A stretch of DNA of 64,000 nt from an uncultured Pseudomonadota bacterium. Lineage in GTDB: Bacteria > Myxococcota_A > UBA796 > SXON01. Position numbers and translations under genes: made by a program. Positions within the stretch are counted from its first letter, which is position 1. Every line of letters starts with the position of its first letter. The stretch spans positions 23,931 to 87,930 of the forward strand of contig CAISIK010000122.1 in NCBI GenBank assembly GCA_903885375.1, in the 5' to 3' direction. The notes beneath the pieces are model-generated. The model saw only the letters and a list, made by a program, of their open reading frames with translations, did not search any database and had not been told where the DNA came from. This document shows, piece after piece, positions 32,593-40,161 of the stretch.

Positions 32593-34944
32593 GTGACCGC
32601 CGAACGATTCACCGGCACCGCTGCGGCGGCGCTTCGTCGCCAGATCCAGCTGGCCGGTGGCATCGAGATCTTCGCGGTCGGCACCCTCGACGAGGCCGGC
32701 CACGTCGCCGAGATCGAGGTGCACGCGCGCGGCAACGCGCAGTCGGTGAACGCCCCCCACGGCCGCGCCCGCTCCGGCCAGGTGGTGATCCACAACCACC
32801 CCAGCGGGAACATCCGGCCGAGCGAGCCCGACATGGTCCTCGCCGCGCAGTTCGGCGAGGATGGCGTGGGCTTTGTGATCGTGAACAGCGGGGTCACGGA
32901 GGCGCAGTGGGTGGTGGAGCCACACGCCCGCACCCTCCGCCCGATCGACCGCGCCGCCCTCCTCGCCATCTTCGACACCCAGCTCCCGGCGGCGCTCGCC
33001 GGCTGGGAGCCCCGGCCCGGCCAGCGCGAGATGGCGCTGGCGGTGGCCCGCACCTTCGATGAGGGCGGTGTGGCCGCGCTCGAAGCCGGCACCGGCACGG
33101 GCAAGTCGCTCGCCTACCTCGCCCCGGCCGTGCTCTGGGCGGTGCAGAACGACCGGCGCGTGGTCGTGTCCACCTACACGCGCACCCTGCAGGCGCAGCT
33201 CGCCACCGACGACCTCCCTGCGCTCGCGCGCGTGCTGCCCCACCGGTCGGCGGTCCTGAAGGGGCGGAACAACTACCTGTGCCGGCGGAAGCTGCAGCTC
33301 GCGGTGGAGGAGGGCGTGGAGGGCGCGGCGCGGGTGGCCGAGTGGGTGCAGACGAGCCTCACCGGCGACTTCGCGGAGGCCGGGTTCGCGATCGACGACG
33401 ACCTGCAGGACCGCGTGGAGAGCGACACCGACCAGACCCTGCGGGCCGCCTGCCCCCACTTCAACACCTGCTTCTACTACCAGGCCCGACGGGCCGCGGC
33501 GGCTGCGCACCTCGTGGTCGTGAACCACGCCCTCCTCTTCCGCGACCTCGCCCTGAAGGCGGAGTCCGGCGGGCGCGGCATCCTCCCCGACTTCGACCGG
33601 CTGGTGATGGACGAGGGGCACCACCTCGAGGACGCCGCCACCCGCGCCGGCGACAGCCGCCTCTCCGCCGCCGCCGTCCGCCGCGCCGTGGCACCGCTCC
33701 TGCCGGGCCGGAAGCGGCCGGGCGCCCTCGACCGCCTCGCCGAGCGGGTGAAGGGGCTCGCCGGTCCGGCCGGCGCGGCCGCAGACCTCGCCGTGCACGC
33801 CCGCGACACCGCCGAGATCGGCTTCGCCGGACTCCAGCCGGCCGGGAACGTGCCGATCCGCGTGGTGGGCGCCGCGCCCGACCTCCCTTTCTTTGCGGGG
33901 CTCATCGAGGAGCTCGAGCTGGCGGCCGCGGCGCTCGGCGGTGTTGAAGCGGCAGTAGACGTGGCCGAGCTGCCCGCCGCCCAGCGCCAGCCGCTCCTCG
34001 ACCTCCAGCGCAGCCGCCGGCGGCTCCAGGAGCAGGCGCAGACGGCCGCCGCCTTCCTCGACGACGACGCGGCGCGCGTGCGCTTCCTCGACCCCGGAAA
34101 GCGCGGCGTGGCCGCCGCCAACGCGCCGTTGGACATCGCCCCCTTCGTGCGTGGCCTGCTGCAAGAAAAGCTCGCCGCCACCGTGCTCACCAGCGCCACC
34201 CTGGCGGTGAACGGCAACGCCGAGCCGTGGCTGGCGCGGGTCGGCCTCACCGGCGCCACCTTCGAGGCCTTCCCCTCCCCCTTCGACTACGGCCGGCAGG
34301 CCCTGCTCGGCCTCCCCCGCGACCTGCCCCTCCCCGACGCGCCCGACGCGCCCGAGCGCATCGCCGCGCTGCTCGTGGCGGCCATCGAAGCCAGCCGCGG
34401 CGGCGCCTTCGTGCTGTGCACGAGCTACGCCGCCGTCGAGGACCTCGGCGGCCGGGTGAACGCGGCCCTCGGAGGGCGGTACGCAGTGCTCCGACAGGGC
34501 AAGGGGAGCCGCGAGGCGCTCCTCGCGCGCTTCCGCGACGACCGCGGGAGCGTGCTCTTCGGCACCGACAGCTTCTGGGAGGGCGTGAGCGTGAAGGGCG
34601 ATGCCCTGCGCCTCGTGGCCATCCCCCGCCTCCCGTTCCGCGTGCCGACGGAGCCGGTTTCGCAGGCGCGGCACGAGCGCCTCGTGAAGCAGGGGGTGGA
34701 TCCCTTCCGGGCGTGGTCCTTGCCGGAGGCCGTGCTCCGGCTGCGGCAGGGCTTCGGGCGGCTCATCCGCACCGGTACCGACCGTGGCGCCGTCCTCATC
34801 TGCGACCGACGCATCCACGAGATGTGGTACGGCCGCATCTTCCTGGCGAGCCTGCCCCCCGCCCGGCGGGTGGTGGGGCCCGGGCGGGCGGTCGTGGAGG
34901 CGATGCGCGAGTTCTACGCCGCGGGCAGCCCGCACCAGGCCTGA
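32593..34944 (+). CDS. JAMM/RadC-like domain fused to DinG-type helicase
   Basis: A 783-residue fusion. Residues ~15-120 carry a complete JAMM (MPN+) metal motif: Glu25 in IEIFAVG, then HNHPSGNIRPSEPD with His67, His69, Ser77 and Asp80, the HxHx7Sx2D pattern of RadC and JAB peptidases. Residues ~140-780 are an XPD/DinG superfamily 2 helicase: Walker A AGTGTGKS (165-172), DEGH (340-343), and motif VI QGFGRLIRTGTDRG. Of the four Fe-S cysteines expected, Cys230, Cys287 and Cys293 are visible; the position for the second, five before Cys287, is Thr282. The start is GTG 32593, divergent from murG. It is likely a DNA-repair protein, but the roles of the JAMM domain and the incomplete cluster are unknown. 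Confidence 0.85.
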   Translation: MTAERFTGTAAAALRRQIQLAGGIEIFAVGTLDEAGHVAEIEVHARGNAQSVNAPHGRARSGQVVIHNHPSGNIRPSEPDMVLAAQFGEDGVGFVIVNSGVTEAQWVVEPHARTLRPIDRAALLAIFDTQLPAALAGWEPRPGQREMALAVARTFDEGGVAALEAGTGTGKSLAYLAPAVLWAVQNDRRVVVSTYTRTLQAQLATDDLPALARVLPHRSAVLKGRNNYLCRRKLQLAVEEGVEGAARVAEWVQTSLTGDFAEAGFAIDDDLQDRVESDTDQTLRAACPHFNTCFYYQARRAAAAAHLVVVNHALLFRDLALKAESGGRGILPDFDRLVMDEGHHLEDAATRAGDSRLSAAAVRRAVAPLLPGRKRPGALDRLAERVKGLAGPAGAAADLAVHARDTAEIGFAGLQPAGNVPIRVVGAAPDLPFFAGLIEELELAAAALGGVEAAVDVAELPAAQRQPLLDLQRSRRRLQEQAQTAAAFLDDDAARVRFLDPGKRGVAAANAPLDIAPFVRGLLQEKLAATVLTSATLAVNGNAEPWLARVGLTGATFEAFPSPFDYGRQALLGLPRDLPLPDAPDAPERIAALLVAAIEASRGGAFVLCTSYAAVEDLGGRVNAALGGRYAVLRQGKGSREALLARFRDDRGSVLFGTDSFWEGVSVKGDALRLVAIPRLPFRVPTEPVSQARHERLVKQGVDPFRAWSLPEAVLRLRQGFGRLIRTGTDRGAVLICDRRIHEMWYGRIFLASLPPARRVVGPGRAVVEAMREFYAAGSPHQA

Positions 34945-34962
34945 CGTGCGCCCTCGCCGGCG

Positions 34963-35220
34963 CTACTCCTCGGGCTCCTCGGGCTCCTCGAGCTCCTCGT
35001 CCTCGCCGTCGTCCTCGGCGTCTTCGAAGTCGTCCTCCTCCTCCTCGGCGTCTTCTTCGTCGAGCGCGTCCCACTCGTCCTCGTCGACCCACTCGTCGCC
35101 TTCTTCGTCGGCCTCGTCGTCGTCTTCCTCTTCGTCGTCGGCGTCGTCGTCGTCGCTCCAATCCTCGTCGTCGAAGTCATCCTCGTCGAACTCGTCGGGG
35201 CCCGCGTACAGGGTCGGCAT
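34963..35220 (-). CDS. Highly acidic small protein
   Basis: An 85-residue protein, roughly 70% Asp plus Glu after the first dozen residues, with scattered Trp, Phe and Tyr. ATG 35220 has CAGGAGTGG just upstream as ribosome binding site and TATGTT further upstream as a possible -10 on the same strand, which supports a real gene. The frame directly opposite is Ser-rich and lacks such signals. Extremely acidic small proteins can act as DNA mimics, chaperone tails or metal buffers; no function is assigned. It is convergent with the JAMM-DinG gene. Confidence 0.6.
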   Translation of the reverse strand: MPTLYAGPDEFDEDDFDDEDWSDDDDADDEEEDDDEADEEGDEWVDEDEWDALDEEDAEEEEDDFEDAEDDGEDEELEEPEEPEE

Positions 35221-35256
35221 GTCCACTCCTGACGAAAACATATCCGAGCCGCCCGC

Positions 35257-35952
35257 TCAGGCGGGCAACGCTTCGTCGAGGAATCGCTGCGTGCGCTGCC
35301 AGGCGAGCTCGGAGGCCGCGGCGTCCCACCCGGGGCGGGTGGCGTTCATGAAGCCGTGCCCCACGCCGGGGTAGCGGAACACCCGCCCCGGAAGGGCCTG
35401 CCCGGCCAGCCGGCGCTCCAGCTCGTCCACGTGGTGCGGCGGGGCGATCGGGTCGAGCTCGCCGAAGTGGCAGAGGAGCGGACAGGCGCGGCCCGGCAGG
35501 AGGTCGAGCGGCTGAGCGGGCTTCTCGGCGCTGAGCGTGGGGTACACGATGCGCCCGTAGAACTCCACCGCGGCCGCGAGCCCCGGCAACGCCGCGCTCG
35601 CCAGCCTCGCGTAGAGCCCGCCCACACAGAAGCCCATCGCCACCCGCGGCCGGTCGCGCGGTAGGAGCGCGAGCGCCGCCGCCACATCGCGGAGCGTCGT
35701 GCCATCATCGAGGCGGCCCACGGCCGCGCTCACCTCCGCGCTGCTGCCGAGCGCGGGTACGCCACCATGGCGCCACCACAAGTCGGGCACGGCCACGGTG
35801 AAGTCATCCTCCACAAGGCGGCGCGCCCAGCCGAGGAGGGCCTCGTCGACCCCCCACACTTCGCTGATGAGCACAACTCCGCCGCGCTCTCCGCCTTCGC
35901 CCAGCCGGTGGACCGGCATCCCGCTCGGTGCGGACTCGACCCATGCACGCAT
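35257..35952 (-). CDS. Dienelactone hydrolase family protein
   Basis: A 231-residue alpha/beta hydrolase with a Cys nucleophile. The triad is visible: Cys in MGFCVGG, Asp in FGELDPIAP and His in GVGHGF, arranged as in DLH. EVWGVD near the N-terminus matches the conserved Glu that activates the Cys. ATG 35952 is the family-like start. Substrates in this family range from dienelactones to phosphonates and unknown esters; no aromatic catabolism genes are nearby, so a general detoxifying hydrolase is the safest reading. Confidence 0.85.
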   Translation of the reverse strand: MRAWVESAPSGMPVHRLGEGGERGGVVLISEVWGVDEALLGWARRLVEDDFTVAVPDLWWRHGGVPALGSSAEVSAAVGRLDDGTTLRDVAAALALLPRDRPRVAMGFCVGGLYARLASAALPGLAAAVEFYGRIVYPTLSAEKPAQPLDLLPGRACPLLCHFGELDPIAPPHHVDELERRLAGQALPGRVFRYPGVGHGFMNATRPGWDAAASELAWQRTQRFLDEALPA

Positions 35953-35988
35953 GCGCCGTTCTATCCGACCCGAGCGGGCTCCGAGCGA

Positions 35989-38109
35989 CTACGCGCGACG
36001 ACGACGGGCGCCGAGAGCGGCGAGTCCGAGCAGGGCGCCGGCGAGCGCCGGGGCGGTCCCGCTGCTCTCGCAGCCGCGGCCCGCGTACACCATGTCGGCT
36101 TCCTCCTCGACTGTGCCGGTGTCTACCACCGGCACGTCATCGCTGGGATCGAGCGGGTCGGAGTCGCGCGCGACCTCCTCGCCGTCGTTCACGCTGCCGC
36201 CGTCGGTGTCGGCCAGACGCGGATCGGTCTCGCCGGGGCTGACCTCGCCGTTGTGGTCGGCATCCTCGATGCCATCGCGGAGGCCGTCACCATCGCTGTC
36301 ATCGTTCGCCGGGTCGGTGCCGGTGAAGTACTCGATGCCATCGTCGATGCCGTCGTCGTCGGAGTCGGCGTCGAGCGGATCGGTGCCGAGGCCGGCTTCG
36401 GTGGCGGCGGAGAGGCCGTCCCGATCGTCGTCGGAGCAGTTCAGGTCGTCGGCCGGGTCGTTGGGGTCGCACTCGTCGGCGTCCACCATGCCGTTCACGT
36501 TCGCATCCTCGGTGCCATCCGCCACCGAGCCGCCGTCACTGTCCGCCTGGAGCGGGTCGGTGGTGCTGGTCGGGTCGGCGTCGGCCACGAAGATCGCCAC
36601 GTCGGTGTCCGCCGACTGCGCGGAGGTCAGGCCGAGCTCGGTTCCATCGAGAACCCAGTCGCTGTCGCTGTCGCGGTGGACGGGGTCGGTCTCGATGCCG
36701 GCCATCGCGCCGTTGCCATTTGCATCCTCGTTGCCGTCGGTGATCCCATCGTCGTCGGTGTCGGCGTCGTTGGGGTCGGTCGTCGTGGTCGGATCGGAGT
36801 CCGGCACGAAGTACCCGGGGATGGTGTGCGTGGTGGCGTAGTCACGACCGACCTCGAGGGCATCGCCAAGGTCGTCGGAGTCAGTGTCCTGCACGCGGGG
36901 GTCGCAGAAGTACACGTTGTACTCGGCGCCGTCGGAGAGGCCGTCATCATCGGTGTCGCGGTCCCAGGGGCTGGTGCCCCAGTCCACCTCGTCGCCGTCC
37001 TCCATGCCGTCGCCGTCAGTGTCGGCGTCGAAGGGGTTGGTGCCGAGCGTGAGCTCGTCGACGTCGCTCAGGCCATCGCCGTCGGAGTCGTCGCCCACTT
37101 CGTCGACCGAACCATCACAGTCGTTGTCCTGGCCATCGGTCAGTTCGACCGCGCCGGTGTTCACGGCCGCGTCGAGGTCGTTGCAGTCCAGACCGCCGTA
37201 GAGGTCGCTGTCCTCGCCGTCGCCATCCTGATCGTAGTCCGAAGACCCGTCGCAGTCGTTGTCGGTGCCTTCGTACCAGATCTCGGCCCGGCCGGGGTTG
37301 GCGAAGAAGTTGCCGTCGTCACAATCGGTGCCGCCGTAGGCGGAAGAGTCGTAGCTGTCGGAGTCGGCGTCGTAGTCCGAGAGGCCGTTGCAGTCCTGAT
37401 CCACGCCGTCGTAGTAGGTCTCGACCGCGCCGGGGTTTACGGAGGCATCGCCATCGTCACAGTCGGTGCTGACATCGTAGCCATCGCCGTCGCTGTCGCT
37501 CGCCAGGAAGAGGCCGATCTGGTTGGAGTAGAGCTGCTCGAGGTCGGCCTCGGAGCCCACGTCGGGCGTGTCGGTGAGGAAGCCGTTGAACACCACGTTG
37601 CCGGACTGCGCGATGGCCGCGTTGCCATCCTCGAAGCTCGCCAGGGTGGTGTACGCCGAGCGCACGCTCCAGGAGTAGGTGGCCCACCCGGGGTTCGCGA
37701 GGCCGATGGTGGCCGCCACGCCCGAGTTGATCGACGCATCGATCGACGACACGGTCGTGGGGTTGCTGGCGGTGACCACGAACCCGTAGGCCGTGGCCAC
37801 GGTGGCGTCACCCCCGATGCGCCAGTCCTGGACGATCGTGGGCTCGCCGAGCGCGACGCGCGCCACGTAGTTCGGCATGGTGTAGGTCGAGGACTGGATG
37901 GCCACGACCACGAGATCGTAGAAGCCCGTGGCGATCTCGGACTCGCAGGTGCCTTCCATGTCGGTGGTCGTGGTGACCGTGTGACCGGAAGCCGCGAGCG
38001 CGTTGGCCATGTGGTCGGTGCCCGTGACCGCGTCCACGCAGTACAGGACGTCGGCGGCGTGCGCGTGCTCGGTGAGGAGGCCAGCGAGAAGCAGAAGAGT
38101 TGAGGTCAT
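35989..38109 (-). CDS. Surface protein with MopE and thrombospondin type 3 repeats and MYXO-CTERM-like tail
   Basis: A 706-residue secreted calcium-binding protein. After a leader (MTSTLLLLAGLL, then HAHAAD) comes a ~180-residue domain without a recognised fold. Three MopE-like metal motifs follow (for example DSDGDGYDVSTDC, YDGVDQDCNG), then about a dozen thrombospondin type 3 repeats (DSDGDGLSD-type, then DADSDDDGIDDG). The tail, GRGCESSG plus a hydrophobic stretch and ARRRRA, is the Cys/TM/Arg layout of MYXO-CTERM anchors. The ribosome binding site AAGGGAG precedes ATG 38109, and the gene lies 21 nt after the OmpA gene in the same direction. Likely a cell-surface stalk or adhesin. Confidence 0.85.
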   Translation of the reverse strand: MTSTLLLLAGLLTEHAHAADVLYCVDAVTGTDHMANALAASGHTVTTTTDMEGTCESEIATGFYDLVVVAIQSSTYTMPNYVARVALGEPTIVQDWRIGGDATVATAYGFVVTASNPTTVSSIDASINSGVAATIGLANPGWATYSWSVRSAYTTLASFEDGNAAIAQSGNVVFNGFLTDTPDVGSEADLEQLYSNQIGLFLASDSDGDGYDVSTDCDDGDASVNPGAVETYYDGVDQDCNGLSDYDADSDSYDSSAYGGTDCDDGNFFANPGRAEIWYEGTDNDCDGSSDYDQDGDGEDSDLYGGLDCNDLDAAVNTGAVELTDGQDNDCDGSVDEVGDDSDGDGLSDVDELTLGTNPFDADTDGDGMEDGDEVDWGTSPWDRDTDDDGLSDGAEYNVYFCDPRVQDTDSDDLGDALEVGRDYATTHTIPGYFVPDSDPTTTTDPNDADTDDDGITDGNEDANGNGAMAGIETDPVHRDSDSDWVLDGTELGLTSAQSADTDVAIFVADADPTSTTDPLQADSDGGSVADGTEDANVNGMVDADECDPNDPADDLNCSDDDRDGLSAATEAGLGTDPLDADSDDDGIDDGIEYFTGTDPANDDSDGDGLRDGIEDADHNGEVSPGETDPRLADTDGGSVNDGEEVARDSDPLDPSDDVPVVDTGTVEEEADMVYAGRGCESSGTAPALAGALLGLAALGARRRRA

Positions 38110-38130
38110 GATGTCTCCCTTGGGTTCCGG

Positions 38131-40050
38131 CTACTGGCCAACAGGCTTGTTCGTCTCGATCGGGCCATCGGGCTTGGCCTGGTCGATCAGGTTGAACTCG
38201 ACACGACGGTTGTTCGCCTTGCCCTTCGACGAGCTGTTCTTGTCGATCGGCTTGCCTTCGCCGTAGCCCACGGCCACGAGGCGATCGGCCTTCACGCCCT
38301 TCCCTTCCAAGTAGCGCTTCACCGAGTCGGCACGGCGCTGGCTCAGATCGAGGTTGGAGGCATCATCGCCATCACTGTCGGTGTGACCCGACACCTCTAC
38401 GCGGCCCACCTGCGGGTTGGCCATGATGACCGAGCCCACTTCATCGAGGAGCTTGAAGCTCTCCGGCTTGATGATGTCCTTGTTGGTTTCGAAGAACACC
38501 TTGTCCAGGATGACGATCTGCTTGGCTTCGAGCTTGATCTTGGTGGTATCGAGCTGAACGCGGATGTCGGTGGCCTGACCGGCCACGAACTGGAACTCGC
38601 CCGAGTAGTTGGTCATCTCGGGGGCAGTCACGAACACGCGGTGCGTGCCGACGCCGACGGGGATGACACCCTTGCCGCCGGCGAGCTTGGTCGGGGTGCC
38701 GGAGGGCACGCAGCCGAGAGAGCTGTCGGTGTCCCACTTGACGGTGGCGCCATCGAGCGGCTTGCCCTTCTTGTCGACCACCTCGACCGAGGCCTTGGAG
38801 TCGAGCACGGGGAGCATCGCCACATCGAGCGTGGTGTCGCCTTCCTTGGCGGTGACCTTGGCCTCGCCGGCGTAGCAGAGGAGCTGGGCCTTCGCGGACC
38901 ACTCCGAACCGGGCTCGGCGCGATCCACCTTGAGGCTGGAGGTGCCGGTGAGGACACCCGCGCCGCCGTTGAGGGTGATGGCGCCAGCGACGGGCTTGCC
39001 ATCGATGCTGCTCGTGACGGTGAGGCCGCCGATGCCATCGGGGCAACCATCGGAGTCCTTGAAGCCGTTCATGGTTTCGGGCTGGTCGACACAGGCATCC
39101 ACATCGTCGTTGATGCCATCGTCGTCCTTGTCGAGGTCCGGCGGCGGGGGGGGCGGGCCCTTCTTGAAGACGGGGCCGTAGCCCACACCGAGGAAGATGC
39201 GGTAGGCCGGGGTGCCCGCGCCCACGCTGAGGCCGCCGGCGCCGCCGGCGAGGAAGTTGAGGCCCGAGGTGAGCTGGTACTTGCCGTGAAGCAGGATTTC
39301 CGCGGGGGTGTCGGTGCCGGCCACGACTTCGCCGCTCATCGGGAGCGCCGCGCGGCCTTCGAGGTTGAGGCCGAGGTGATCGACCACCTCGTAGCCGACG
39401 ATCGCGCCCACGTTCACGTGGTCGGCGCCGGTGAGATTGTCGAGCTGGATGTCGGGCGAGTAGGCGTAGCCCGCGCTGGCGGCCACGAGCAGCTTGTCGC
39501 CGTGGTAGCCGAGGCCCACATCGGCGCCGCCGGCAACCGCCGTCTGGCCGAGGTACACGCTCGAGGCGCCGAGCGGGATGGTGACGTAGGGGGAGAGGCC
39601 CACGCCGAATCCGCGCTGCTCCTCCTTGCTCCAGCCCACGGTACCGCCGATCTTCAGATCGCCGGCGGCGAAGCCGTTGGCGCCCTCATGGCCCGTGGAG
39701 GACAGGAAGAGGGGCAGGCCCACATCGATGCGGGCGAAGCGCACGGGAGCCCAACCGAGGTTGAGGTTCGCGGCGAGCACATCATCGAGGATGGGCTCGG
39801 CGTTGGCGAAGTCGAGCGTGCCATCGCTCGACGCAGGCACCTGGACCAGGGGCGACTTGGCGTACTCGAAGACCGCGGCGCCGAAGAAACCCTTGGTGAC
39901 GAAGGGGCTGGCTACCACGAGCGGGGAGACCGGCTGGCCATCCGCCGCGTAGAGCTGGAAGTTGTGCGCGTCAAAACCGCCCTCGTGCGCCATGGCCACC
40001 CCGGGGGTGGCGGCGGCCGCGAGCAAGAGCATCAGGTGGGGGTGCTTCAC
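38131..40050 (-). CDS. OmpA-family outer membrane protein
   Basis: A 639-residue envelope protein with a signal peptide (MKHPHLMLLLAAAATPGVAMA). A predicted beta-barrel occupies ~22-290. A Pro-rich linker follows, with one calcium-repeat block (DKDDDGINDDVDAC, then DSDGCPDG). A middle domain of ~200 residues contains PEGA-like beta segments (VGVGTHRVFVTAPE). The C-terminal OmpA peptidoglycan-binding domain (~505-625) has VEVSGHTDSDG, then LSQRRADSVKRYL and NRRVEF. It links outer membrane to peptidoglycan. It is the first gene of a pair with the calcium-repeat surface protein, suggesting one surface assembly. Confidence 0.9.
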   Translation of the reverse strand: MKHPHLMLLLAAAATPGVAMAHEGGFDAHNFQLYAADGQPVSPLVVASPFVTKGFFGAAVFEYAKSPLVQVPASSDGTLDFANAEPILDDVLAANLNLGWAPVRFARIDVGLPLFLSSTGHEGANGFAAGDLKIGGTVGWSKEEQRGFGVGLSPYVTIPLGASSVYLGQTAVAGGADVGLGYHGDKLLVAASAGYAYSPDIQLDNLTGADHVNVGAIVGYEVVDHLGLNLEGRAALPMSGEVVAGTDTPAEILLHGKYQLTSGLNFLAGGAGGLSVGAGTPAYRIFLGVGYGPVFKKGPPPPPPDLDKDDDGINDDVDACVDQPETMNGFKDSDGCPDGIGGLTVTSSIDGKPVAGAITLNGGAGVLTGTSSLKVDRAEPGSEWSAKAQLLCYAGEAKVTAKEGDTTLDVAMLPVLDSKASVEVVDKKGKPLDGATVKWDTDSSLGCVPSGTPTKLAGGKGVIPVGVGTHRVFVTAPEMTNYSGEFQFVAGQATDIRVQLDTTKIKLEAKQIVILDKVFFETNKDIIKPESFKLLDEVGSVIMANPQVGRVEVSGHTDSDGDDASNLDLSQRRADSVKRYLEGKGVKADRLVAVGYGEGKPIDKNSSSKGKANNRRVEFNLIDQAKPDGPIETNKPVGQ

Positions 40051-40144
40051 GGGGACTCCTCGTTGCAGGCCGACAGACGCCCGGCACTATGCCGTTGACA
40101 GGTACATGACGAGTCGTCGCAGGCAAACCTCTTGATACTGAACC

Positions 40145-40161
40145 TGCGATGCTACATCGCA
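40145..40161. repeat. Inverted repeat with the CbbO-like stop codon in its loop
   Basis: TGCGATG-CTA-CATCGCA has perfect 7-base arms. The CTA loop (40152-40154) is the TAG stop of the minus-strand VWA gene. No T-run follows. It could end or stabilise that mRNA, or be an operator for the OmpA gene about 100 nt downstream. Confidence 0.4.

Noticed and set aside
34970..35200. Ser-rich and Arg-rich open frames opposite the acidic gene
   Set aside because: They are antisense or frame-shifted readings of GAG/GAC-rich codons, with no start signals; the acidic strand has a ribosome binding site.
36000..38050. Valine-rich 778-residue plus-strand open frame opposite the calcium-repeat protein
   Set aside because: It mirrors GAC-rich repeat codons on the other strand; no ribosome binding site or domain; the minus-strand protein has a signal peptide and clear repeats.
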